From positions 1 to 17,723 of the forward strand of contig DROK01000172.1 in the NCBI GenBank assembly GCA_011321895.1: 17,723 nt of DNA, written 5' to 3'. Source of the DNA: Thermodesulfatator atlanticus (GTDB taxonomy: Bacteria; Desulfobacterota; Thermodesulfobacteria; Thermodesulfobacteriales; Thermodesulfatatoraceae). Below are positions 1-6,227 of the stretch, piece after piece (the stretch's first letter is position 1; the number at the start of each line of letters is the position of its first letter). The notes below the pieces were generated by a model that had not been told where the DNA came from, ran no database searches, and worked only from the letters and a program-made list of their open reading frames with translations. The position numbers and the translations under genes are program-made.

Positions 1-1
1 C

Positions 2-715
2 CCTGAGAAAGAGCTTGAAGCGGTGGAGGGGGACTTTTGGTCCCTTCTTAAAAGGCGGGCCCGGGGGATTCCCCTGGCCTACGTGCTCGGAGAGGTCGAG
101 TTTTACGGGCGGACCTTCAAAGTTGGCCCGGGGGTCCTTATTCCGCGTCCGGAAACGGAAATTTTGGTGGAAGTGGTCCTGCGTATCTTTAAAGAAGAGG
201 CCAGGCTCTTAGAGCTTGGCGTAGGTTCAGGTTGCGTTTCTTTAACCCTGGCGCTGGAAAATCCTCTTTTAAAAATTTTCGGGGTTGAAAAAAGCCTCAG
301 GGCTTTAGGCTATGCCTGCCTTAACCGTAAAAAGCTAGGCCTTGCTGACCGGGTTTATCTTATTGGTGGGGACTGGTTTAGCCCCATAAAAGAAAAGCCC
401 CTTTTTCAGGCCGTCATTAGTAATCCTCCCTATATTGCCCCGGAAGAATGGGAAGAATTGTCTCCTGAGGTTAAATATCATGAGCCCCCTGAGGCCTTGC
501 TGGCCGAAGAAGAGGGTCTTTTCTATATCACAAAGACCTTAGAAGAGGCCCCTAAATTTCTTGTCCCGGGGGGTTTGGTTATTTTAGAAATAGGCTTTAA
601 CCAGAAAGAGCGGGTAGCTTCTCTGGCCCAGAGCTTGGGTTATCAATACCGCTTCGAAAAAGACCTTTTGGGCTACGAGCGGGTTCTGGTGGCCCAAAAA
701 GCCAACTGCAAATAA
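2..715 (+). CDS. prmC: Release factor glutamine methyltransferase PrmC, 5'-truncated by the window edge
   Basis: PrmC methylates the glutamine of the GGQ motif in peptide-chain release factors using S-adenosylmethionine. The frame is open from base 2, so the true start lies upstream and about 237 codons are visible. Seen: the PrmC-typical segment IPLAYVLGEVEFYGRTF followed by LIPRPETEILVE; the SAM-binding glycine loop LELGVGSGCVSL; and the catalytic NPPYI motif at about visible codon 141 (base 422), followed by the family-typical PEV.YHEPPEALLAEEEGL stretch. The C-terminus is intact and ends in TAA at 713-715. In many bacteria prmC follows prfA and precedes murA. Here murA does follow, but after a 417-bp repeat-filled gap. 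GTG codons in the visible part could be called as starts, but they would cut into the N-terminal domain. Confidence 0.95.
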   Translation, partial: PEKELEAVEGDFWSLLKRRARGIPLAYVLGEVEFYGRTFKVGPGVLIPRPETEILVEVVLRIFKEEARLLELGVGSGCVSLTLALENPLLKIFGVEKSLRALGYACLNRKKLGLADRVYLIGGDWFSPIKEKPLFQAVISNPPYIAPEEWEELSPEVKYHEPPEALLAEEEGLFYITKTLEEAPKFLVPGGLVILEIGFNQKERVASLAQSLGYQYRFEKDLLGYERVLVAQKANCK

Positions 716-738
716 AAAAACAAAACATATCCGTATTC

Positions 739-764
739 AAAATTGGTAACGGATCCCAATTTTT
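739..764. repeat. Palindromic head, copy 1, with an additional outer stem
   Basis: The left arm AAAATTGGTA (739-748), loop ACGGA (749-753) and right arm TCCCAATTTT (754-763) pair with one mismatch (T against C). Only here, a second outer stem exists: TCCGTAT at 730-736 is the exact reverse complement of ATACGGA at 769-775. A T-run follows the inner hairpin, and the element begins 24 bp after the prmC stop. It could therefore serve as the prmC terminator, although the GC part of the stem is short. Confidence 0.75.
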
Positions 765-834
765 GTCCATACGGAACCCAGCATAGAAGCCGTGTTTTTT
801 GAAAAAAATAGGAGGCCTTTTTGACATCCGGTAC

Positions 835-860
835 AAAAAATAGGAACGGATCCCAATTTT
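835..860. repeat. Palindromic head, copy 2
   Basis: The left arm AAAAATAGGA (836-845), loop ACGGA (846-850) and right arm TCCCAATTTT (851-860) pair with two mismatches, both in the left-arm TAGG variant. The right half is identical to the other copies. GGATCC begins at 848, 97 bp after copy 1. Confidence 0.7.
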
Positions 861-930
861 CCGCGCAAATATCTGTGACCGTACCCAATAAGGAAGTTTT
901 TATGTTTTTTATTGGCCTGGCGGGATATCT

Positions 931-957
931 AAAAATTGGGAACGGATCCCAATTTTT
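931..957. repeat. Palindromic head, copy 3, perfect 11-bp stem
   Basis: AAAAATTGGGA (931-941) is the exact reverse complement of TCCCAATTTTT (947-957), with loop ACGGA at 942-946. This is the most symmetric copy and probably closest to the ancestral element. It is followed by GGTGG, a flank shared with copy 4. Confidence 0.8.
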
Positions 958-1027
958 GGTGGTCGCAAATCCTGGGGAGGACCTTTTATTTTGGAAAAAT
1001 TGGGGGTGATTTTTTGAGGATGTACCT

Positions 1028-1053
1028 AAAAATAGGAACGGATCCCAATTTTT
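1028..1053. repeat. Palindromic head, copy 4
   Basis: The left arm AAAAATAGGA (1028-1037), loop ACGGA (1038-1042) and right arm TCCCAATTTTT (1043-1053) form a hairpin with mismatches in the left arm, as in copy 2. The flanks (CCTAAAAATA before, GGTGGCG after) match copy 3, so copies 3 and 4 share more sequence than the head alone. The body of this unit forms the murA leader. Confidence 0.75.
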
Positions 1054-1070
1054 GGTGGCGTATACTTGCC

Positions 1071-1100
1071 GTGACGGAGGGAAGATATTTGACTTACTAT
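1071..1100 (+). promoter_or_regulatory. Candidate sigma-70-type promoter for murA
   Basis: GTGACG at 1071-1076 (4 of 6 to the -35 consensus) and TACTAT at 1095-1100 (-10-like) are separated by 18 bp. They lie within the body of repeat unit 4, about 33 bp before the murA start. The match is modest and no alternative in the gap is clearly better. If real, transcription would start between the last palindrome and murA, leaving all four hairpins outside the murA mRNA. Confidence 0.3.
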
Positions 1101-1132
1101 GAAAAGAAGTTTTTGAGTATGGGGCTTGTTTT

Positions 1133-2413
1133 ATGCTAGAAAATAGCTGTCTTTTTGTGGAAGGGGGGCACAAACTTTCAGGGGAGGTTACCATTTCCGG
1201 GGCCAAAAACGCGGCCCTTCCGGCGCTAGCGGCCACGTTATTGGCCCCTGGAGAATACCAATTTTTCAACGTCCCCTGGCTTGTTGACGTCCAGACCATG
1301 CTCGATCTCCTGTGCCGTCTGGGGGCCCAGTACGAAACCACCAACGAAGTCCTTTACGTGGATACCAGCAAAGCGCAAGATACCCAGGCCCCTTACGAAA
1401 TCGTTTCCCGGATGCGGGCCTCAGTATTGGTCCTGGGTCCGCTGCTGGCTCGACACGGGCGTGCCCAGGTGGCTTTGCCCGGGGGGTGCCCCATCGGGAA
1501 GCGACCGATTGACTTTCACCGCAAGGGTTTAGAGCTGATGGGGGCCAAGATCCGTATCGAACACGGTTACATCATGGCCCGTGCCCCCCGGCGTGGTCTC
1601 TCCGGCGCCGAAATAATATTTGATTTTCCCTCGGTTACCGCCACGGAAAACCTGATGATGGCCGCGGTTTTGGCCCGTGGTCGCACGGTTATCCGCAACG
1701 CCGCACGAGAGCCGGAAATAGTGGCCCTGGGGGCCATGTTAAAGCAAATGGGGGCCAAAATTGAAGGTCTGGGCACGGAAACCCTGGTTATCGAAGGGGT
1801 AAAGGAACTTTCTCCCACCAAGGTGAGCATAATCCCGGATCGTATCGAAGCCGGTACCTATCTTATGGCCCCGGGCATTACCGGGGGCGAGATCGTGGTG
1901 AAAAAGGCCGAACCCGCCCATTTAGAAACGGTGATTGCCACCCTCAGGGAAATTGGCCTCAAGATTGAAGTTGACGGGGACCAAATCCGGTCCCAACGGG
2001 GCAAGCAACTCAAACCAGTCAAAATCCGCACCGCTCCCTACCCGGGTTTCCCCACGGATTTGCAGGCCCAGGCCATGGCCTTATTAAGCACCGTAAAGGG
2101 CACTTCCGTGATCGTGGAAACCATATTTGAAAATCGTTTCCTCCACGTGGAAGAGCTATGCCGCCTGGGGGCCAATATCACGGTTGAGGGGCGGGTGGCG
2201 GTAATTCAGGGGGTTAAAAGACTTCAGGCCGCTCCGGTTAAGGCCACCGATTTGAGGGCCAGTGCCTCTTTGATCCTGGCGGCCCTGGGGGCAGAAGGAA
2301 TTACCGAGATCTCAGATATTTACCATCTCAAAAGGGGTTACGAGGCCATTTGCCAAAAATTCGGCAACCTGGGGGCCCGCATCTGGGAGGCGCCATGTCG
2401 GAATTATCCCTAA
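1133..2413 (+). CDS. murA: UDP-N-acetylglucosamine 1-carboxyvinyltransferase MurA
   Basis: MurA catalyses the first committed cytoplasmic step of peptidoglycan synthesis, transferring enolpyruvate from PEP to UDP-GlcNAc. The 426-residue length is normal. Seen: substrate-loop lysine in SGAKNAALP (K25); the PEP-loop cysteine in LPGGCPIGKRP (C119, equivalent to E. coli C115), which predicts fosfomycin sensitivity; and FPTDLQAQ, carrying the conserved aspartate. ATG at 1133 is chosen because the protein then begins in step with family members (short lead-in to the GG..LSGEV strand). No clear Shine-Dalgarno precedes it. A six-codon open frame (ATG 1119 to TAG 1139) overlaps the start, so translation by reinitiation is possible. 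The 3' end overlaps holB by 19 bp. Upstream, repeat unit 4 abuts the start codon. Confidence 0.97.
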   Translation: MLENSCLFVEGGHKLSGEVTISGAKNAALPALAATLLAPGEYQFFNVPWLVDVQTMLDLLCRLGAQYETTNEVLYVDTSKAQDTQAPYEIVSRMRASVLVLGPLLARHGRAQVALPGGCPIGKRPIDFHRKGLELMGAKIRIEHGYIMARAPRRGLSGAEIIFDFPSVTATENLMMAAVLARGRTVIRNAAREPEIVALGAMLKQMGAKIEGLGTETLVIEGVKELSPTKVSIIPDRIEAGTYLMAPGITGGEIVVKKAEPAHLETVIATLREIGLKIEVDGDQIRSQRGKQLKPVKIRTAPYPGFPTDLQAQAMALLSTVKGTSVIVETIFENRFLHVEELCRLGANITVEGRVAVIQGVKRLQAAPVKATDLRASASLILAALGAEGITEISDIYHLKRGYEAICQKFGNLGARIWEAPCRNYP

Positions 2414-3402
2414 AGGCCCTTTCTTTTGAAGAGATCAGGGGGCAGGAAAGGGCCCTTTTTTTGTTAGAAAAGGCCATTTCTTCAGGGCGTCTGCCCCACG
2501 CTTACCTGTTTGTGGGACCTCCCGGAGTGGGGCGTGAGACCACGGCCCTTTCCTTTTTCGGGCGCCTTATCTGCTTAGAGGGCCGTTTTTGTAAGAGCTG
2601 TCTTCCCTGTCGTAAGTTTTTGCGGGGGGTCCATCCGGATGTCGAAATTTTGGCCCCCCAGGGCAAGAACATTAAGATCGAACAGATCAGGGCCCTGGAG
2701 GGAAAGCTTTATTTTCAACCTCTGGAGGGGCAAAGGCGGCTAATATTGCTACCCCAGGCTGAGCTTTTGACCCGGGAGGCCGCCAACGCCCTGCTCAAAT
2801 CTTTAGAAGAACCACCTCCTTACACCCTCTTCGTTTTGCTGGCCCAGACCACGGAAGCCATCCTCCCCACCATCGTTTCCCGCTGCCAGCTGGTCAGGTT
2901 CAGGCCCCTTTCCTCTTCAGTGCTTAAGGAGTTGCTTATTGAGCGTTTCGAGAAACTCCCGGAGGAGGCAGAGGGGCTGGCGGTGTTGGCTGAAGGGAGT
3001 CTGGGCCGCGCTTTGCGGCTGGCGGAGAAAGGCATGCTGGAAGAGCTTTTTCGTTTCGTCCAGGCCGTCTCAGCGGGGCGTCCTTCTTATTTGGTGAACA
3101 TGGCCGAGGCCATTGCGGCCTTGAAAGAGGAACAACCCCTCTTCTGGGAATTGGTACTTTTGTGGTTGCGGCGCGCCTGGTTATCTTATCTGGGGCTTTG
3201 CGCTTACCCCACACTCCTTCCCGCAAGGCCGCCCCGGGCGTTTATCCCCGCTGCCAGCCAAAAGATCATGAAAATTTTCCCCGGCCTTGAGGCCAATCTC
3301 AACCCGGAACTCTTGACCCTTTCCCTTCTTACGGAGCTAGCGCGCCTTTGGGGTGAGACCAAGGGGCTTGAAGTAAGCACCCAGGGCGCAGGGGCGGCAT
3401 AG
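2395..3402 (+). CDS. holB: DNA polymerase III subunit delta' (clamp loader)
   Basis: Delta' is a non-motor AAA+ subunit of the clamp loader that places the sliding clamp on DNA. Start ATG 2395 has GGAGG at 2386-2390 and lies inside the murA 3' end, giving 335 residues. An in-frame ATG at 2350 would add a tail made of murA-overlapping sequence and lacks support. Seen: a degenerate Walker A, GPPGVGRET (41-49), where arginine 47 replaces the catalytic lysine; a four-cysteine zinc module C60, C66, C69, C72; the LLKSLEEPP segment; and the SRC motif with its adjacent helix. The altered P-loop fits delta' rather than the ATP-hydrolysing tau/gamma subunit. A helical C-terminal collar domain follows. 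The 3' end overlaps the convergent FmdE-family gene by 66 bp, and a terminator hairpin spans the stop codon. Confidence 0.92.
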   Translation: MSELSLKALSFEEIRGQERALFLLEKAISSGRLPHAYLFVGPPGVGRETTALSFFGRLICLEGRFCKSCLPCRKFLRGVHPDVEILAPQGKNIKIEQIRALEGKLYFQPLEGQRRLILLPQAELLTREAANALLKSLEEPPPYTLFVLLAQTTEAILPTIVSRCQLVRFRPLSSSVLKELLIERFEKLPEEAEGLAVLAEGSLGRALRLAEKGMLEELFRFVQAVSAGRPSYLVNMAEAIAALKEEQPLFWELVLLWLRRAWLSYLGLCAYPTLLPARPPRAFIPAASQKIMKIFPGLEANLNPELLTLSLLTELARLWGETKGLEVSTQGAGAA

Positions 3403-3951
3403 GAGACGCCCCTGTCTTTCTATTTCGCGTCCGTCCTGTACCCAGGCACCACAGACCGCACACTGGACCCGTTTTTGAGGCCGCCCAGGAAGATCAAAGG
3501 GAGAAATGTTTACCCTCACCTCCTGTATTTCAAAGAGTTCTTCTTCAGGCATAACCCGGTAGGCCTCCAGCTGGCGGCGGTATTTGTCCGGGATCTCCGG
3601 AAAATATTTACCTGCCAGCTCCCGGGCCTCCTCCCGGGCCAGGATGCGAAAGGCCTTCTCGGTTTCGAGGTGATAAAAGGTAGCGGCCATGATCCCGTAG
3701 TCAAAAAATTTTAGAGACCTCTTGCCAAGGCTGGCCCCGGTAACTGACTGGATAGCGTCGGTGGCGCAGCGGTCAATTTCCACAAAGACCAGGAATTTTT
3801 TTCGGTCGTTTCCTTTTGGGTCCGTAATGCCGATCAGCCTCAAGCCCAGTAAAGCTAACCGGACGCCCAGCACCTGGCCTGGGCACAGGTGCCCGTGGGT
3901 TTTTACCGATTCCGCCAGTATTTCTTCGAAAGGGACCTCAAAGATGTTCAT
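3337..3951 (-). CDS. FmdE-family protein with C-terminal zinc ribbon
   Basis: 204 residues from ATG 3951, chosen because GGAG lies 7 nt upstream; an in-frame ATG further up (3996) would sit deep in uvrC. Residues 8 to about 140 match the FmdE family (named after formylmethanofuran dehydrogenase subunit E), seen in SVKTHGHLCPGQVLGVRLA with H19, H21 and C23, and in EIDRCATDAIQSVTGAS. A four-cysteine zinc ribbon closes the protein: C164, C167, C185, C188 (CX2C-X17-CX2C). Such stand-alone FmdE proteins are common in anaerobes and are thought to bind metal or assist molybdenum/tungsten enzymes, but the function is unproven. The start overlaps the uvrC stop by 14 bp, so translation is probably coupled. 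The 3' end runs 66 bp into holB on the opposite strand. There is no formylmethanofuran dehydrogenase subunit nearby. Confidence 0.88.
   Translation of the reverse strand: MNIFEVPFEEILAESVKTHGHLCPGQVLGVRLALLGLRLIGITDPKGNDRKKFLVFVEIDRCATDAIQSVTGASLGKRSLKFFDYGIMAATFYHLETEKAFRILAREEARELAGKYFPEIPDKYRRQLEAYRVMPEEELFEIQEVRVNISPFDLPGRPQKRVQCAVCGAWVQDGREIERQGRLLCRPCALGAYFKPLGLTPKAR
3389..3426 (+). terminator. Intrinsic terminator of murA-holB, spanning the holB stop codon
   Basis: CAGGGGCG (3389-3396) and CGCCCCTG (3407-3414) form a perfect 8-bp GC-rich stem around a 10-nt loop that contains the holB TAG (3400-3402). A T-rich stretch, TCTTTCTATTTC, follows. The same bases encode the zinc-ribbon end of the opposite-strand FmdE-family gene, so the hairpin is under double constraint. 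No T-run follows it on the minus strand. Confidence 0.7.
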
Positions 3952-5761
3952 GTCTAAACTCCGTTTGGGCGAGGTGTTTTTTGATCTGGGCCGCAAGTTT
4001 GCGGTTAAAGCCAGGGAGAGAGGCGATCTCTTCTTCGCTGGCCCGGGCGATATTTTCGAGACTACCGAAATGTTTTAAAAGGGTCTGTTTCCTTTTGGGG
4101 CCCACCCCCGGGATTTCTTCGAGCACCGATCTGAAGGCGGCTTTGGAGCGCCGTTTCCGGTGAGAGGCCAGGGCAAATCGGTGGGCTTCGTCCCTTACCC
4201 TTTGTAAGAAACGCAAAAGCTCGCTGTGCCGGGCCAGGGTAAGGGGATTTTTACGCTGGGGGAGATAGATTTTTTCTCCCTCTCCCTGTCTTTCTTTGGC
4301 CAGGGCCACGAAGTCGACCTTGTCCTTGAGGTTCAGTTCTTCGGCGGCGGCCAAAGCGGCCTGGAGTTGCCCTTTGCCTCCGTCAATGAGCATAAGGTCC
4401 GGGAGCCTGTCCTCTTCAACGGCGTGTTTCAGGTGACGTTTTACCGTTTCGTAGATCATGGCGTAATCGTCAGGGCCGGTTACGGTTTTTATATGATAAC
4501 GCCGATAGTATTCCTTGTCCGGGGCCCCGTCCAGGAAAGAGACCACCACGCCCACCGGCAATTCTCCCTGAATATTGGAAATATCAACACCTTCCACGCG
4601 CCGGGGGAAATGGCGAAGTCTTAGGCGCGCCACCAGTTCTTCGGCCAGCTCTTCAAAAGGTCTTTCCCCGGCCAGCCGGGCCGCCAGGGCTTCCCGGGCG
4701 TTTTTAAGGGCCATCTGGACCAGTTCTTTGCGTATGCCGCGTTTGGGGACTTTGAGGCGGACTTTTTTGTCCCCCAGCTCGCTTAGCCACTCTTCCAGCA
4801 ATTCCCGGCCTTCTGGTTCACAGGGCAGGAGAACTTCGTCGGGTATATATTTTCCTTCGTCATAAAATTGCTGGATTAAAGTGGCGTAAAGTACTTCTTC
4901 GTCCCCGTTGGTCCGGCTCAAATGAAAACTCTTTTTACCCAGCAGGGCACCGGCCCGGATAAAGAGGACCACCCCGGAGACCTTTTCCCTTTCTCTGGCC
5001 AGGGCAAAGACGTCCAGATCTATTTCTTCCGCCAGGTTGACCGCCTGGGATTCAACGGTCTTCTGGATGGCCTGAAGGCGGTCCCTGATAGCCGCCGCCC
5101 TTTCAAATTCAAGCTTTTCAGCGGCTTCACGCATTTCCGCCTCAAGCCTCTTGAGGACCTGCCTGGTCTGTCCCTTGAGGAAAGAGATCGCTCCTTCTAC
5201 AATCTGACGGTATTCTTCTTCGCCGATTAGCCCCACACAGGGGGCGGGGCAGCGGCCGATCTGATGGTAAAGGCAGGGACGCTCCCGGCGTCTGAATTCG
5301 GCGTTGCTGCAACGCCTGACCGGGAAAAGGCGGGTCAAAAATTTGAGTGTCTGTCGCACCGCTCCCGCCGAAGGGTACGGGCCAAAATAGAGGGCCTTGT
5401 CCTTTCTTTTGCGCCTTACCACCGTAAGTCCGGGAAACTTTTCCTGAACCGAAAGGCGCAAAAGGGGGTAAGCTTTATCGTCTCTTAAGATTACATTGTA
5501 GCGGGGCCGGTGTTTTTTTATCAGGTTGGCCTCAAGCACCAGGGCCTCTTTCTCGCTCCGGGTGACGATGGTCTCAAAGCTCTTGGTCTTGGCCAGTAGG
5601 ACCTGGGTTTTATAGGGAAGGTCAGCCCTTAGATAGGTTTGAAGGCGACGGCGCAAATTTTTGGCCTTGCCCACGTACAAAACTTCGTTTTTGTCCCCCT
5701 TAAAGAGGTAAACCCCCGGGCTTTCTGGAACCCTTTTGACTTCCTCTTCCTTAAGCGGCAT
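3938..5761 (-). CDS. uvrC: Excinuclease ABC subunit C (UvrC)
   Basis: UvrC makes both incisions flanking a lesion during nucleotide excision repair. From ATG 5761 the protein has 607 residues, a normal length. A longer reading from 5818 would add sequence overlapping ispF and is rejected, because PESPGVYLF already sits at the expected distance from this start. Domains: GIY-YIG nuclease (GVY at 16-18, YVG at 29-31); cysteines C151, C163, C171, C175, matching the cluster that binds Fe-S in studied UvrCs; UVR helical hairpin at about 201-236 for UvrB contact; RNase H-like nuclease with [12 protein letters not shown]; and C-terminal helix-hairpin-helix repeats around [10 protein letters not shown]. 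The start overlaps the ispF stop by 11 bp and the stop overlaps the FmdE-family start by 14 bp. No convincing Shine-Dalgarno is visible, so translational coupling to ispF is likely. Confidence 0.96.
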   Translation of the reverse strand: MPLKEEEVKRVPESPGVYLFKGDKNEVLYVGKAKNLRRRLQTYLRADLPYKTQVLLAKTKSFETIVTRSEKEALVLEANLIKKHRPRYNVILRDDKAYPLLRLSVQEKFPGLTVVRRKRKDKALYFGPYPSAGAVRQTLKFLTRLFPVRRCSNAEFRRRERPCLYHQIGRCPAPCVGLIGEEEYRQIVEGAISFLKGQTRQVLKRLEAEMREAAEKLEFERAAAIRDRLQAIQKTVESQAVNLAEEIDLDVFALAREREKVSGVVLFIRAGALLGKKSFHLSRTNGDEEVLYATLIQQFYDEGKYIPDEVLLPCEPEGRELLEEWLSELGDKKVRLKVPKRGIRKELVQMALKNAREALAARLAGERPFEELAEELVARLRLRHFPRRVEGVDISNIQGELPVGVVVSFLDGAPDKEYYRRYHIKTVTGPDDYAMIYETVKRHLKHAVEEDRLPDLMLIDGGKGQLQAALAAAEELNLKDKVDFVALAKERQGEGEKIYLPQRKNPLTLARHSELLRFLQRVRDEAHRFALASHRKRRSKAAFRSVLEEIPGVGPKRKQTLLKHFGSLENIARASEEEIASLPGFNRKLAAQIKKHLAQTEFRHEHL

Positions 5762-6227
5762 GGTCAAGCAGGACCACGGCGTAAGTGGCGATGCCTTCTT
5801 GGCGGCCGGTAAATCCAAGGCCTTCGGTGGTTTTGGCCTTGATGTTTACTTGAAAGGGAGACAGGCCCAAGGCTTGGGCCAGCCGTTGGCGCATCTGGTC
5901 TTTGTAGGGTTTGAGCTTTGGTCTTTCGCAAACGATGGTGAGGTCAGCGTTGAGGGGTACCAGGCCTTCTTTTTTCAGGAGCTGCATGGTCTCTTTGAGC
6001 AGTTCAAGGCTTGAGACATCCCGGTAACGTTCGTCGGTATCCGGAAAATGCTCGCCGATATCGCCCAGGCCTGCCGCCCCAAGCAGGGCGTCGATCAGGG
6101 CGTGGGTGGCCACGTCGGCGTCAGAATGGCCCAGGAGGCCGTATTCGTAAGGGATCTCTACCCCGCCAAGGATGAGTTTGCGGCCTTGGACCAGGCGGTG
6201 TACGTCAAAACCAAAGCCCACCCTCAT
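5751..6227 (-). CDS. ispF: 2-C-methyl-D-erythritol 2,4-cyclodiphosphate synthase
   Basis: IspF closes the cyclic diphosphate in the MEP route to isoprenoid precursors. The protein has 158 residues, the usual size. Seen: metal ligands D8, H10 and H42 in [10 protein letters not shown] and [19 protein letters not shown]; the [10 protein letters not shown] loop; and the C-terminal [18 protein letters not shown] segment. The start ATG at 6227 has AAGGAG upstream and overlaps the stop of the channel gene as ATGA. The stop overlaps the uvrC start. IspD and other MEP genes are not in the window. Confidence 0.97.
   Translation of the reverse strand: MRVGFGFDVHRLVQGRKLILGGVEIPYEYGLLGHSDADVATHALIDALLGAAGLGDIGEHFPDTDERYRDVSSLELLKETMQLLKKEGLVPLNADLTIVCERPKLKPYKDQMRQRLAQALGLSPFQVNIKAKTTEGLGFTGRQEGIATYAVVLLDHAA

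Larger units (their letters stand above)
739..1135. repeat. Four-unit tandem array (96-97 bp period) with palindromic heads, between prmC and murA
   Basis: This array fills the only gene-free stretch longer than 300 bases (716-1132). The 16-mer AACGGATCCCAATTTT occurs four times without change. Its GGATCC core begins at 751, 848, 944 and 1040, so the spacings are 97, 96 and 96. Each core is the centre of an imperfect to perfect hairpin (AAAAATTGGGA, loop ACGGA, TCCCAATTTTT). The roughly 70-bp bodies between heads are much more diverged. Units 1 and 3 still share, at the same offset (51-74 from GGATCC), a G-AAAAA block, GG and TTTTTGA. Unit 4 has a similar GAAAAG...TTTTTGA block shifted by a few bases. 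Counting 96 bp from 1040, the fourth unit ends at 1135, the last base of the murA start codon. I see no further copy in the window. The element family is not one I recognise; dispersed intergenic repeat, protein-binding array or RNA hairpins are all possible. Confidence 0.9.

Noticed and set aside
751..1045. GGATCC cores as restriction-modification sites of special meaning
   Set aside because: GGATCC also occurs in ordinary genes here (for example near 9961 and 12142), so the hexamer alone is not special; only the conserved 16-mer around it is.
739..1053. CRISPR array
   Set aside because: Four hairpin repeats with differing DNA between them look CRISPR-like, but the bodies are about 70 bp (too long for usual spacers), they share decayed similarity with each other, the left arms vary, and no cas gene is present.
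739..1053. Integron attC sites
   Set aside because: The pitch and palindromes invite the idea, but there are no attC core sites (GTTRRRY), no gene cassettes between the heads and no integrase in the window.
821..1139. Plus-strand short frames with repeated NGSQF or GTDPNFW segments
   Set aside because: These are the forward-strand readings of the same repeat heads, without start signals or any protein-like composition beyond the repeats.
673..1344. Minus-strand open frame of 223 codons with repeated NWDPF segments
   Set aside because: The repeats NWDPF arise from reading the reverse of the invariant 16-mer at a pitch of 96 bp, a multiple of three. The frame also runs antisense through murA and prmC ends and has no ribosome-binding site, so it is a shadow of the DNA repeat.
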